Assembly (NCBI RefSeq): GCF_002218025.2
Contig: NZ_AP018680.1
Location: 124,001-188,000 of the forward strand
Source: Vibrio casei
Lineage (GTDB): Bacteria; Pseudomonadota; Gammaproteobacteria; Enterobacterales; Vibrionaceae
Reading direction: 5' to 3'
Length of the DNA: 64,000 bases
Below the pieces are notes generated by a model. That model had not been told where the DNA came from. It saw only the letters and a list, made by a program, of their open reading frames with translations, and searched no databases. The stretch's first letter is position 1. Every line of letters begins with the position of its first letter. Of the stretch, positions 49,700-59,515 are shown one piece after another. The position numbers and the translations under genes are program-made.

Positions 49700-50089
49700 T
49701 TATTGATGTTTAAATTTAATGAGATTACGACGTTGTTTTTTATCAGGGCGTCGATCTGGGCTTGGACTGTATAACGCATTGAGTTTATGTTTTTGTGCAT
49801 TTTCTTCACGTTTAGCCAAGCTATCGTCCGTTTCACGATAAAGCATTTGTGCTTCAGGTGCTCCACGACGCTGCTCTGATATTTTTTCAATAACAACGGT
49901 TTTTTCTTCTTTGCCTTGACGCACTCGAACAACGGCACCAATCTCGACAATTTTGCTTGGTTTGGTACGTTGATCATTATAGTGAACTTTGCCACCATCA
50001 ACCATGTTTCGAGCGACAGAGCGGGTCTTGTAAAATCGAGCCGCCCAGAGCCATTTATCTAACCGTACGGATAAAGTTTGTGAACTCAT
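49700..50089 (-). CDS. hslR: ribosome-associated heat shock protein Hsp15
   Basis: A 129-residue S4-domain RNA-binding protein that recycles 50S subunits carrying stalled peptidyl-tRNA. The S4 domain runs from VRLDKWLWAARFYKTRS to GKVHYNDQRTKPSKIV, and the C-terminus is very basic. The frame extends upstream to 50200, but the ATG at 50089 gives the family N-terminus; the extension is not family-like. It heads an operon with hslO. Confidence 0.92.
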   Translation of the reverse strand: MSSQTLSVRLDKWLWAARFYKTRSVARNMVDGGKVHYNDQRTKPSKIVEIGAVVRVRQGKEEKTVVIEKISEQRRGAPEAQMLYRETDDSLAKREENAQKHKLNALYSPSPDRRPDKKQRRNLIKFKHQ

Positions 50090-50444
50090 TCTGAGATATA
50101 GCCTCAAAGGGTTTACAGATGACGTCGCATTACGTCTTGTAGTGAATGTAAAATGGTGATGAGGAATAAAAAATTCAAGGTGAAATAGAAAAGAAGTCAT
50201 AAAGTCGGGATATTATGTTCATTTGGTGCTTATGTTTGCATTAGTCAGTGTACCAATCTGGGATGGAACGGCATTTCGAGGTGAAATGTGCTAGCTGTGT
50301 GAAAATGTTGATATTATCCACATCAAAGTATGATTTAATTTGGCTGTCAGCGTTTTAACCGTTAAGGTTATCGTATAAAGCGAAAGGATTTGAATAATTT
50401 AAATACTGAAAGGTATAAATAGTAAGAATGGAGTCTATTTTAAA
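50090..50444. other. divergent hslR/gspC intergenic region
   Basis: These 355 bases hold the promoters of the hslRO operon (leftward) and the gsp operon (rightward). I see no clear operator or RNA. The gspC ATG has GGAG 11 bases upstream, a rather long spacing. Confidence 0.4.
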
Positions 50445-51347
50445 ATGTCGTCAATAATGGTCTCAAAGGAAAATATAAGAGGCCAACTCGCCCATTTAGG
50501 ACGTCAATTTGTGTTGTATCAAGCGCAAATCAGTCGTTTGTTGACGCTGGTTTTTATCGCGCTTATTGCCTGGGTGATAGGCGTATTAATATGGGTGTTT
50601 TTGACACCAACTTCCTTAATTGGGCAATGGTCTGCTCCTGTCGTTTCCTCGCGATCAACCGCCATTTCTCAAACGTCTAATATATCTCCTTTATTAAATG
50701 CGAATCTTTTTGGTGTATATACCCAGACTCAAGCGCCCAAAAAAGAAGCAGTGGTTCAAGATGCGCCTCAAACTCGATTGAATTTAACGCTGGTTGGGGC
50801 GGTTTCTAGTAGTAATGAACAATTGAGCCTAGCGATCATTGCCAATCAAGGAAAACAAGCGACTTATGGGATTGATGAAACGATAGAAAATACACGAGTG
50901 ACCCTGAAAGCGGTCTTTGTTGATCGCGTCATCATTAGAAATCAAGGGCGAGATGAAACATTGATGCTGCAAGGAATTGATTATAATAAAACCCCACAAA
51001 CTATCCCTGAAAAAAATAACCAGCCTCCTATCGCGCAAGAAGATAATTTAACGGTTATTCGTGAAGAAATTGCCAGTGATCCACAGAAAATATTTCAATA
51101 TATTCGCCTTTCTCAAGTCATGGAGGAAGGTAAGCTGAAAGGTTATCGAGTGCGTCCTGGTAGCCAAAGGGAATTGTTTGATCAAGTTGGGCTTAAAGAT
51201 GGTGATATTGCGACGGTTTTAAATGGTAAGGATTTAACCGATCCTTCTCAAATGGCCTCTTTATGGAAAGATGCCGTTAGTCTTAGTGAATGGAACCTAA
51301 CGGTTGAGAGGGATGGCCAAACTCATGATATTTATATTCAGTTTTAA
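50445..51347 (+). CDS. gspC: type II secretion inner-membrane protein GspC (EpsC)
   Basis: A 300-residue bitopic inner-membrane protein: one membrane helix around residues 31-52, a periplasmic HR domain (ANLFGVYTQTQAPKKEAV onward) that contacts GspD, and a C-terminal PDZ domain (YRVRPGSQRELFDQVGLKDG). It links the inner-membrane platform to the outer-membrane secretin. It is the first gene of the operon that runs to gspN. Confidence 0.93.
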   Translation: MSSIMVSKENIRGQLAHLGRQFVLYQAQISRLLTLVFIALIAWVIGVLIWVFLTPTSLIGQWSAPVVSSRSTAISQTSNISPLLNANLFGVYTQTQAPKKEAVVQDAPQTRLNLTLVGAVSSSNEQLSLAIIANQGKQATYGIDETIENTRVTLKAVFVDRVIIRNQGRDETLMLQGIDYNKTPQTIPEKNNQPPIAQEDNLTVIREEIASDPQKIFQYIRLSQVMEEGKLKGYRVRPGSQRELFDQVGLKDGDIATVLNGKDLTDPSQMASLWKDAVSLSEWNLTVERDGQTHDIYIQF

Positions 51348-51410
51348 AGCGAATCGTTATTCGTTTATTAGGATAGCAACATCACCAATAATGGTGAGCA
51401 GGAGCAATGT

Positions 51411-53426
51411 GTGAAAAAGTGGTTGAGTAAAATCTCACTGATATTAATGACAAGTTTTGTGTCGCTTTCTGCCTCTGCAGAAGAGTTTAGTGCAAGCTTT
51501 AAAGGTACTGATATTCAAGAGTTCATTAATATTGTTGGTCGAAATCTTCAAAAAACGATTATTGTCGATCCAACGGTGCGCGGTAAAATTGATGTGCGCA
51601 GTTATGATGTATTGAACGAAGAGCAATATTATAAATTTTTCCTCAATGTGCTTGAAGTCTATGGGTATGCGGTTGTGCAAATGGACAACGGTATTCTTAA
51701 AGTAATCAAAGATAAAGATGCGAAAACCTCGGCCATTCCTGTGGTTGGTAATGATTCTACGATATCGGGCGATGCCGTTATCACTCGAGTTGTTGCGGTT
51801 AAAAATGTGTCGGTTCGAGAGCTGTCTCCAATATTACGTCAACTTAACGATAATGCGGGTGCGGGTAATGTTGTGCATTATGATCCTGCTAATATCATTT
51901 TATTAACGGGTCGAGCATCGGTTGTAAACCGTTTAGCCGAAATTATTAAACGAGTTGACCAAGCCGGCGATAAAGAAGTGGAAGTCGTGGAGTTAAATAA
52001 TGCTTCAGCTACTGAAATGGTCAGAATAGTCGACGCGTTAAGTAAAAGTGCGGATGCTAAAAATACGCCAGAATTGCTCCAACCTAAATTGGTGGCTGAT
52101 GAGCGTACGAATTCCATTTTAATTTCTGGTGATCCTAAAGTTCGTCAACGTTTGAAAAAACTCATTAGTCAGCTTGATGTCGAAATGGCAACGAAAGGCA
52201 ATAATCGAGTTATTTATTTACGTTATGCCAAAGCAGAAGACTTGGTGAAAGTACTCTCAGGAGTATCTGAAAATTTGCAAGCTGAAAAAGATGCGAAATC
52301 AGGAGCGGGTTCGAACAGTAAAACGAAAGTGTTAATTACGGCCGACCCAGGAACCAATGCTTTGGTATTAACAGCACCGCCTGACATTATGAAAGCATTG
52401 GAAGATGTGATCGGTCAGCTTGATATTCGTCGTGCACAAGTATTAATCGAAGCGTTGATTGTTGAACTTTCTGAAGGTGAAGGTATTGAGTTGGGTGCTC
52501 AATACGCGAACTTAGAAACGGGTAGTATGGTGCAATATTCCAATGCAAACGCCCAAATTGGTCAAGTCGCGGTGGGGATTAAAGAAGCGGAAACCGTGAA
52601 AGGTTCAACCATTATCGACTCTAATGGTAATACCACTATCAATCCAGATACGGCTGGGGATTATTCGACCTTAGCTTCTGCGTTAAGTGGGGTAAATGGT
52701 GCTGCGCTGAGTATTGTGAAAGGTGATTGGACAGCATTGATCAGTGCCGTTGCGACCGACACCAATTCAAATATTCTGTCTTCTCCAAGCATCACGGTAC
52801 TCGATAACAGTGAAGCATCCTTTATTGTAGGTGAAGAAGTGCCAGTGGTGACGGGTTCAACGGCAAGCTCTGATAATTCAAATCCATTCCAAACTGTTGA
52901 TCGTAAAGAAGTGGGTATTAAGCTCAAAGTGACGCCACAAATTAATGAGGGCGATTCCATTCAGATGCAGATAGAACAAGAAGTGTCAAATGTTCTAGGG
53001 CCCAATGGGGCGGTGGATGTTCGTTTTGCTAAGCGTCAAATCAATACCTCGGTTATGGTTCAAGATGGACAAATGATTGTATTGGGTGGTTTGATTGATG
53101 ATCGCGCTCAAGAAAGTGTGTCTAAAATACCATTACTGGGGGATATTCCTTATCTAGGTGCTCTTTTCTCTTACACTAGCACCACCAAAGAGAAAAAGAA
53201 CTTAATGGTATTTATCAAGCCGACGATTATTCGTGATGGAATGGCGCTTGATGGTTTGTCTCGCCGTAAATATAACTACATACGAGCAGAACAATTATAC
53301 CGTGCTCAAAAAGGGTTAAAGCTTTTGCCTAATGCAGAAACGCCTGTGCTTCCTAAATTTGGTAATCAGGCTCGCCAGCCTGCTGAAATTCAAGCTTTCC
53401 TTGATCAATTGAAGGATGAGAAGTAA
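51411..53426 (+). CDS. gspD: type II secretion secretin GspD (EpsD)
   Basis: A 671-residue outer-membrane secretin. After the signal peptide ([16 protein letters not shown]) come the N0-N3 domains, starting [20 protein letters not shown], then the secretin core with [19 protein letters not shown] and the C-terminal [12 protein letters not shown]. It forms the 15-fold channel through which folded substrates leave. The GTG start has AGGAGC about eight bases upstream. gspE overlaps its stop. Confidence 0.96.
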   Translation: MKKWLSKISLILMTSFVSLSASAEEFSASFKGTDIQEFINIVGRNLQKTIIVDPTVRGKIDVRSYDVLNEEQYYKFFLNVLEVYGYAVVQMDNGILKVIKDKDAKTSAIPVVGNDSTISGDAVITRVVAVKNVSVRELSPILRQLNDNAGAGNVVHYDPANIILLTGRASVVNRLAEIIKRVDQAGDKEVEVVELNNASATEMVRIVDALSKSADAKNTPELLQPKLVADERTNSILISGDPKVRQRLKKLISQLDVEMATKGNNRVIYLRYAKAEDLVKVLSGVSENLQAEKDAKSGAGSNSKTKVLITADPGTNALVLTAPPDIMKALEDVIGQLDIRRAQVLIEALIVELSEGEGIELGAQYANLETGSMVQYSNANAQIGQVAVGIKEAETVKGSTIIDSNGNTTINPDTAGDYSTLASALSGVNGAALSIVKGDWTALISAVATDTNSNILSSPSITVLDNSEASFIVGEEVPVVTGSTASSDNSNPFQTVDRKEVGIKLKVTPQINEGDSIQMQIEQEVSNVLGPNGAVDVRFAKRQINTSVMVQDGQMIVLGGLIDDRAQESVSKIPLLGDIPYLGALFSYTSTTKEKKNLMVFIKPTIIRDGMALDGLSRRKYNYIRAEQLYRAQKGLKLLPNAETPVLPKFGNQARQPAEIQAFLDQLKDEK

Positions 53427-54952
53427 TGAGCCAAGTGATGGATGAATCGCTAATGTTAACGGCTCAGGAAACCTCTGAACGACCGGCATTTCGTCTTCCG
53501 TTTGCTTTTGCCAAGCGACATAAAGTAGTGTTGGATTATGGCTTCAATCAGCAAGCCATTTTGTATTATTCTGGGGAATTGCCTTCGCAAGTGATGCTGG
53601 AAATTCGCCGTGCACTTGGACAGGGTTTTACGCCGCAGCGTCTTGATGCAAATCAGTTTGAAAATAAACTCACCGAAGCTTATCAGCGCGATTCTTCTGA
53701 AGCGCGCCAGCTGATGGAAGATATTGGCGCAGACGATGATTTTTTCTCGTTAGCTGAAGAGCTGCCAGAAAATGAAGACTTACTAGAGTCAGAAGACGAT
53801 GCTCCTATTATCAAGCTGATCAATGCCATGTTGGGTGAAGCGATCAAAGAAGGGGCGTCGGATATTCATATTGAAACGTTTGAAAAAGTTTTGTCGATTC
53901 GTTTTCGAGTGGATGGAGTGCTACGTGAAGTGTTATCGCCAAGCCGTAAATTAGCGCCTATTTTGGTGTCTCGTGTCAAAGTTATGGCTAAGCTTGATAT
54001 TGCTGAAAAACGTGTACCACAAGATGGCCGGATTTCATTACGTATTGGCGGCCGAGCCGTTGATGTTCGTGTTTCAACCATGCCATCGTCACATGGTGAA
54101 CGAGTGGTGATGCGTCTGCTGGATAAAAATGCCACCCGTTTGGATTTGCATAGCCTTGGTATGACGGCGAAAAATCATGAATCGTTTCGTCATTTAATTG
54201 CAAGGCCACATGGCATTATATTAGTAACAGGCCCAACAGGTTCCGGTAAATCCACGACGTTGTACGCAGGCTTACAAGAATTAAACAGCACCGAGCGCAA
54301 TATTTTAACCGTTGAAGATCCGATTGAATTTGATATTGATGGAATAGGACAAACTCAAGTAAACCCGAAAGTCGATATGACTTTTGCTCGTGGATTACGC
54401 GCGATTTTGCGTCAAGACCCAGATGTCGTGATGGTTGGGGAAATTCGAGATCTGGAAACGGCTCAAATAGGGGTGCAAGCCTCATTAACCGGGCACTTAG
54501 TGATGTCGACACTTCACACCAATACTGCGATTGGCGCCATTACTCGTTTAAGAGATATGGGCATTGAACCTTTCTTAATTTCATCGTCTTTACTTGGAGT
54601 GCTCGCGCAACGTTTGGTAAGAACGCTATGTCCACATTGCAAGGTGCCTTATCAAGCGGATAAGCAACAGAAGAAATTGTTTGGATTAAAGAAAAGTGAT
54701 GATCTCGAACTTTATAAACCGCAGGGTTGCGAGAATTGCAATCACAAAGGTTATCGAGGCAGAACGGGTATCCACGAATTATTGATGATTGATGATACCA
54801 CGCAAGAGCTAATCCATTCCGAAGCCGGTGAACAAGCGATAGAAAAAGCGATTCGAGATAAAACGCCAAGTATTCGTGACGATGGTCTGGCCAAAGTTCG
54901 TCTTGGTATTACGACGTTAGAAGAAGTACTGCGCGTCACTAAGGAAGTGTAA
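53426..54952 (+). CDS. gspE: type II secretion ATPase GspE (EpsE)
   Basis: A 508-residue cytoplasmic hexameric ATPase that powers pseudopilus assembly. It has Walker [13 protein letters not shown], the Asp box TVEDPIEF, Walker [17 protein letters not shown], the His box [13 protein letters not shown], and the zinc tetracysteine CPHC...CENC. The N-terminal part binds the GspL cytoplasmic domain. Its ATG overlaps the gspD stop. Confidence 0.97.
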   Translation: MSQVMDESLMLTAQETSERPAFRLPFAFAKRHKVVLDYGFNQQAILYYSGELPSQVMLEIRRALGQGFTPQRLDANQFENKLTEAYQRDSSEARQLMEDIGADDDFFSLAEELPENEDLLESEDDAPIIKLINAMLGEAIKEGASDIHIETFEKVLSIRFRVDGVLREVLSPSRKLAPILVSRVKVMAKLDIAEKRVPQDGRISLRIGGRAVDVRVSTMPSSHGERVVMRLLDKNATRLDLHSLGMTAKNHESFRHLIARPHGIILVTGPTGSGKSTTLYAGLQELNSTERNILTVEDPIEFDIDGIGQTQVNPKVDMTFARGLRAILRQDPDVVMVGEIRDLETAQIGVQASLTGHLVMSTLHTNTAIGAITRLRDMGIEPFLISSSLLGVLAQRLVRTLCPHCKVPYQADKQQKKLFGLKKSDDLELYKPQGCENCNHKGYRGRTGIHELLMIDDTTQELIHSEAGEQAIEKAIRDKTPSIRDDGLAKVRLGITTLEEVLRVTKEV

Positions 54953-54955
54953 TTC

Positions 54956-56179
54956 ATGGCCGCGTTTGAATATAAAGCACTGGATGCGAAAGGTAAGCAG
55001 AAAAAAGGAATTTTAGAAGGTGATAATGCTCGTCAGGTACGTCAACGCCTGAAAGAAAAGGGATTGATGCCAACTGAAGTGATCGAAACCAAAGCTAAAG
55101 CGCAGAATGCCAAAAACCGTGGTTTCAGTTTTCAGCGCGGTATCAGCACCAATGAATTAGCTTTAATTACCCGCCAACTTTCTACACTGGTACAAGCGGG
55201 AATGCCACTTGAAGAATGCATTCGTGCGGTTGCCGAGCAATCCGATAAACCTCAAATTCGCAATATGTTGGTCAGCATTCGTTCTCGGGTGGTGGAAGGG
55301 TATACTTTATCCGACAGTATGGCCGATTTTCCGGTGGTGTTTGATGATCTATTTTGTGCCATGGTGGCCGCGGGCGAAAAATCGGGTCACCTTGATGCTA
55401 TTTTAGATCGTTTGGCTGATTACGCTGAAAATCGCCAAAAAATGCGTTCCAAATTACAGCAAGCTCTGATTTATCCAACCATGTTAACGCTAATTGCTAT
55501 TAGTGTGGTGGCCTTTTTATTGGCTGCCGTTGTACCTAAAATCGTTGACCAATTTGTTCAAATGGGGCAAAGCTTACCGCTTTCTACTCAATTCTTATTA
55601 ATCGCCAGTAACTTTGTTCAAGATTGGGGCATTGCCTTATTGGTGGCGGTTGTTGTGGTTATTGTGGGGTTAAAAATGGCTCTTAAAAAACCAGATTTTC
55701 GCTTGAAATGGGATCGGCGGGTTCTCGGCCTTCCTGTTATCGGTAAAGTGGCCAAAGGGTTAAATACTTCTCGCTTTGCTCGCACTTTAGCCATTTGTTC
55801 CTCTAGTGCGATTCCCTTATTAGATGGTATGAAGGTTGCTGCCGATGTGATAAGTAATCAATATTTTAAATCTCAAATTTTAGATGCAGCTGAAAAAGTA
55901 CGTGAAGGTACAAGTTTGCGAAAATCATTAGAACATACGGGATTATTTCCACCGATGATGTTGCATATGATTGCCAGTGGTGAACAAAGTGGTGAGTTAG
56001 AGCCGATGTTGATCCGCGCGGCAGATAACCAAGATCGTGATTTTGAGTCATTAGTGAATATGGCATTAGGCATCTTTGAGCCTTTATTGATTGTTGCGAT
56101 GGCAGGCATTGTCTTGTTTATCGTAACGGCGACCCTAATGCCGATTTTAGAATTGAATAATTTAGTGACGCAAAAGTAG
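54956..56179 (+). CDS. gspF: type II secretion platform protein GspF (EpsF)
   Basis: A 407-residue polytopic inner-membrane protein with two repeats of the T2SSF domain, three membrane helices, and the motifs LITRQLSTLVQAGMPLEE, FCAMVAAGEKSGHLD and MIASGEQSGELEPML. It forms the rotating or scaffold core of the inner-membrane platform. It begins three bases after the gspE stop. Confidence 0.96.
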   Translation: MAAFEYKALDAKGKQKKGILEGDNARQVRQRLKEKGLMPTEVIETKAKAQNAKNRGFSFQRGISTNELALITRQLSTLVQAGMPLEECIRAVAEQSDKPQIRNMLVSIRSRVVEGYTLSDSMADFPVVFDDLFCAMVAAGEKSGHLDAILDRLADYAENRQKMRSKLQQALIYPTMLTLIAISVVAFLLAAVVPKIVDQFVQMGQSLPLSTQFLLIASNFVQDWGIALLVAVVVVIVGLKMALKKPDFRLKWDRRVLGLPVIGKVAKGLNTSRFARTLAICSSSAIPLLDGMKVAADVISNQYFKSQILDAAEKVREGTSLRKSLEHTGLFPPMMLHMIASGEQSGELEPMLIRAADNQDRDFESLVNMALGIFEPLLIVAMAGIVLFIVTATLMPILELNNLVTQK

Positions 56180-56250
56180 AGAGAGAAGCAGACAAAACAA
56201 GAAGCGATCTCACACCGAATAACAACACAAGATTTCAATAGGAGATAAAC

Positions 56251-56712
56251 ATGAGAGCAGTAATGAAGCCAATCACAAGCAAACAAAAGGGTTTTACCTT
56301 GCTTGAAGTGATGGTGGTGGTGGTGATTCTTGGCATTTTAGCCAGTTTTGTGGTGCCAAACCTTTTAGGCAACAAAGAAAAGGCCGATCAACAAAAAGCC
56401 GTTACCGATATTGTGGCATTAGAAAATGCATTGGATATGTATAAGTTGGATAACAGTGTTTATCCTACTACGGATCAAGGTTTAGATGCGTTAGTAAGTA
56501 AACCAACAGGCAGCCCTGAGCCTCGTAATTATCGTGATGGCGGCTACATTAAGCGATTACCTAAAGACCCATGGGGGGGCAATTATCAATACCTAAGTCC
56601 TGGCGATCACGGAACGGTTGATGTTTTCACTTTGGGCTCCGATGGTCAAGAAGGTGGTGATGATGGTGCACAAAAAGACATTGGTAACTGGAACATTCAA
56701 GACTTTCAATAA
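56251..56712 (+). CDS. gspG: major pseudopilin GspG (EpsG)
   Basis: A 153-residue pseudopilin with the prepilin signal KGFTLLEVMVVVVILG, cleaved after Gly and with Glu at +5. The C-terminal part has the calcium-binding GspG loops around KDPWGGNYQYLSPGDHG and GSDGQEGGDDG. It polymerises into the pseudopilus. A 71-base gap separates it from gspF, and AGGAGA precedes the ATG. Confidence 0.96.
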   Translation: MRAVMKPITSKQKGFTLLEVMVVVVILGILASFVVPNLLGNKEKADQQKAVTDIVALENALDMYKLDNSVYPTTDQGLDALVSKPTGSPEPRNYRDGGYIKRLPKDPWGGNYQYLSPGDHGTVDVFTLGSDGQEGGDDGAQKDIGNWNIQDFQ

Positions 56713-56735
56713 TTGAGAATGTACATCTTTATGAG

Positions 56736-56789
56736 ATGGGTAGTTACTATGAAATGTATAGTTATTATGAAATGGATAACTATTTCGCC
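56736..56789 (+). repeat. three 18-bp tandem units between gspG and gspH
   Basis: ATGGGTAGTTACTATGAA, ATGTATAGTTATTATGAA and a more diverged ATGGATAACTATTTCGCC stand in direct 18-bp register. They read as a short frame M-G-S-Y-Y-E, M-Y-S-Y-Y-E, M-D-N-Y-F-A ending soon after at TAG. They fill the 156-base gap between two genes of an otherwise compact operon. I cannot assign a role. Confidence 0.6.
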
Positions 56790-56868
56790 TTCTTATAGAG
56801 AATTAACTGTTCTACCTAGGTGTGAATAGTATCCATTTTATTGATATGAGTTTGAGCTAAGGAATTTG

Positions 56869-57438
56869 ATGCAACGTCAGGCTGGTTTTACTTTGTTAGA
56901 AATATTGCTGGTGGTAGTACTGATGTCTCTTGGTGCCTTAGCGGTAGTGCAAACTTTACCTCAAAGTCAAAATGACCAAGCGAAAGAGCAAGCCTCCCGT
57001 TTTTTTCAGCGGCTGCAATTGTTGAGTGATGATGCCATTTTGAATGGGCAGGATTACGGAGTACGTTTAGATGAAAAGAAATCGACGTACCATTATATGC
57101 AATTGAAACAAGAGGGCTGGCAGCCAGTAAAAGAGAGTAAATATTTTACTGAAACCAGCATGGGCGATGACGTCACTTTAAGCTTTGAATTAGGCGGTGA
57201 TGCGTGGTCGGACAGTGATCGTTTATTTAAGCAGGAAGACTTTTACGAAGATAGATTTGAAGATGAAGAGAAAAAACCTAAACCACCTCAAGTTTATGTG
57301 TTGTCTAGTGGTGAAGTGACGCCATTTGAAGTGTCATTTTTATCGGACAACCAACAGTCATTAGAGAATCGTTGGCGAGTAAATGTAACAGAAGCTGGGA
57401 TTATTCAACTGCTTGCGCCAGGAGAGGAGAATGAATAA
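56869..57438 (+). CDS. gspH: minor pseudopilin GspH (EpsH)
   Basis: A 189-residue pseudopilin with prepilin signal QAGFTLLEILLVVVL. The ATG at 56869 is preceded by AAGGA; a TTG one codon earlier is not needed. The globular part carries an acidic stretch (DRFEDEEKKPKPPQ). GspH joins I, J and K at the pseudopilus tip. Its stop overlaps gspI by 8 bases. Confidence 0.93.
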   Translation: MQRQAGFTLLEILLVVVLMSLGALAVVQTLPQSQNDQAKEQASRFFQRLQLLSDDAILNGQDYGVRLDEKKSTYHYMQLKQEGWQPVKESKYFTETSMGDDVTLSFELGGDAWSDSDRLFKQEDFYEDRFEDEEKKPKPPQVYVLSSGEVTPFEVSFLSDNQQSLENRWRVNVTEAGIIQLLAPGEENE

Positions 57439-57799
57439 GTCCACTCATCGGGTACGTGGGATGACTCTCCTTGAAGTGCTGATTGCTTTGGCTATTTTCG
57501 CAACAGCAGCGTTAAGTATTATTCGTGCGGTGACTCAGCACATTAATACTTTGACCTATTTGGAGGAGAAAACCTTTGCCAGTATGGTGGTTGATAATCA
57601 ATTGGCCATGGTGCATTTAGACAGTTCATTTAATTCGAGCAAAAAAGGGATTGAAGAATTTGCGGGTCGAAAATGGTATTGGAGTGCGACGCCAATAAAA
57701 ACCGGGAGCGACTTAATTAAAGCGGTAGATGTAACGGTTGCCACTGACCCTGAACGAAAAAAGACGCTAATGACGGTGAGAACCTATGTTAAGCCGTAA
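57431..57799 (+). CDS. gspI: minor pseudopilin GspI (EpsI)
   Basis: A 122-residue pseudopilin with prepilin signal RGMTLLEVLIALAIF. The ATG at 57431 follows GGAGAGGAGA directly; the frame extends a few codons further upstream but those lack a ribosome site. It overlaps gspH and gspJ, indicating translational coupling. It forms the tip core with GspJ and GspK. Confidence 0.94.
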   Translation: MNKSTHRVRGMTLLEVLIALAIFATAALSIIRAVTQHINTLTYLEEKTFASMVVDNQLAMVHLDSSFNSSKKGIEEFAGRKWYWSATPIKTGSDLIKAVDVTVATDPERKKTLMTVRTYVKP

Positions 57800-58460
57800 A
57801 AAAACACTCAATCAAAATGCTTATCAGCGTTTATTGGGCTTCACTTTAATCGAAGTGCTGGTGGCGATTATGGTGTTTGCTAGCTTAAGTCTCGCGGCTT
57901 ATCAGGTGGTTAACCAAGTTCAGCGTAGTAACCAACAGTCGGCAGAAAAAACACAACGTTTGCAAGATATTCAACGAGCGATGATCATTATGGACAGTGA
58001 TTTTCGCCAAATGGCAGCAAGGCAATTTCGCGTAAATGGCGAGCAAGCCAGTAAGAATTACCTTTTTGAAGATGAGTATTTATTGGATTCTGAGTCGAAT
58101 GGAATTTTATTTACTCGTTTAGGTTGGCTTAACCCGCAACAATCTTTTCCAAGGGGGGAGATTGTTAAAGTGGGTTATCGGGTTGTACAAGGTAACTTAG
58201 AGCGTGTGTGGTGGCGTTATCCTGATACTCCAGCGGGGCAAGAGCCATTGTATAAATCAATCTTAACTCAAGTGGATGATATCGCCTTTCGTTTTTACGA
58301 TGGCAGTGTTTGGCAAGACGAATGGAAACAGCCTAGTCAACTTCCTAAAGCGGTTGAAGTGACGTTTACGCTACAAGATTACGGTAAGTTAATTCGAGTG
58401 TACTTAACCGCAGGTGGCGCGGCATCGGGTAATAGCAATAATGACGGTGACGAGCAATGA
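57786..58460 (+). CDS. gspJ: minor pseudopilin GspJ (EpsJ)
   Basis: A 224-residue pseudopilin with a longer leader and the prepilin signal LGFTLIEVLVAIMVFAS. The globular part includes FRQMAARQFR and WWRYPDTPAGQEPL-type segments typical of GspJ. It overlaps gspI by 14 bases and gspK by 4. Confidence 0.94.
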   Translation: MLSRKKTLNQNAYQRLLGFTLIEVLVAIMVFASLSLAAYQVVNQVQRSNQQSAEKTQRLQDIQRAMIIMDSDFRQMAARQFRVNGEQASKNYLFEDEYLLDSESNGILFTRLGWLNPQQSFPRGEIVKVGYRVVQGNLERVWWRYPDTPAGQEPLYKSILTQVDDIAFRFYDGSVWQDEWKQPSQLPKAVEVTFTLQDYGKLIRVYLTAGGAASGNSNNDGDEQ

Positions 58461-59515
58461 GCCGCGTGAGAGCGAATTACTCAGGTTCTATGCAGACCCT
58501 ACCGTCACGGCAAAAAGGTGTGGCGTTGATCTTTGTGTTATTGCTGGTTGCTGTATTAGTTGGCATCGCGGCAACCATGACAGAAAGAATGTCTACTCAG
58601 TTTTATCGTGCCAGTAACTTGTTGAATCATCAGCAAGCGTATTGGTATAGCATGGGAGTAGAAGCATTGGCGCAAGTCGGTATAGAAGAAACCTATAAAG
58701 AAAATAATGACAATATCAACTTGAGCCAAGTTTGGGCATTAAAAGACACGAATTACCCTTTAGATAATGGTGAAGCAATTGGCAGTATTCATGATAAACA
58801 GGCCTGTTTTAATGTTAACGCCTTAGCCAGTTTGCCCAATACCAATAATAATGGTCAGAGGCCATATTTATTGAAAGTCTTAGCGTATATTTTACAAGAA
58901 GAAGGGATAGATAATTATCAATCTGAAGTAATTGCTGATTCGATTAAAGAATTTGTGGATAGCGATGATCAGGTGATGACTCAAAGTGGAGTAGAAAGTG
59001 CAACGTATGAAGGATTTAAACCTCCTTATGATGCACCGAATACGATGATCGCTGATCATTCAGAACTCCGTGCGGTCAACCAAGTTTCTGGCCCGGCAAT
59101 GAAGGTGCTTAATAAAATAGCGTGTGCTATTCCAACGACCGATTTATTGATTAATATTAATACGCTTCAACCGGAACAAGCGTTATTGTTAACCGGGTTA
59201 TTTCAACCAGCATTGAGCTTAAATGATGCAGTGAATGTATTGGAAAATCGGCCACAAGATGGCTGGAAAGATGTGGATACTTTTTTGAATCAGTCACAAA
59301 TTAATACGATTTCACCTGATATAAAAAGCCAAGCAAGTCCATTTTTAACCGTAACCAGCCAATACTTTGAGTTGGATGCACAAATTAAAGTAGAAGATTC
59401 AAGAGTTAGGTTAAGAAGCCTAATATACAGTTCAGATAAGAAAACGACCGAAATCATACGTCGTCGCTTCGGAGGGATCAGTGAACGAGTTTCTGACAAT
59501 AAAACTGAGCAGTAA
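58457..59515 (+). CDS. gspK: minor pseudopilin GspK (EpsK)
   Basis: A 352-residue large pseudopilin with N-terminal helix KGVALIFVLLLVAVLVG. It lacks the Glu at +5 found in other pseudopilins, which is normal for GspK, the tip cap. The globular part has FNVNALASLPN and the helix-hairpin-like region around NTLQPEQALLLTGLF. It overlaps gspL by 35 bases. Confidence 0.94.
   Translation: MSRVRANYSGSMQTLPSRQKGVALIFVLLLVAVLVGIAATMTERMSTQFYRASNLLNHQQAYWYSMGVEALAQVGIEETYKENNDNINLSQVWALKDTNYPLDNGEAIGSIHDKQACFNVNALASLPNTNNNGQRPYLLKVLAYILQEEGIDNYQSEVIADSIKEFVDSDDQVMTQSGVESATYEGFKPPYDAPNTMIADHSELRAVNQVSGPAMKVLNKIACAIPTTDLLININTLQPEQALLLTGLFQPALSLNDAVNVLENRPQDGWKDVDTFLNQSQINTISPDIKSQASPFLTVTSQYFELDAQIKVEDSRVRLRSLIYSSDKKTTEIIRRRFGGISERVSDNKTEQ

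Noticed and set aside
58457..58560. GspK as a defective pseudopilin because Glu at +5 is missing.
   Set aside because: Lack of Glu5 is normal for GspK and consistent with its place at the tip.
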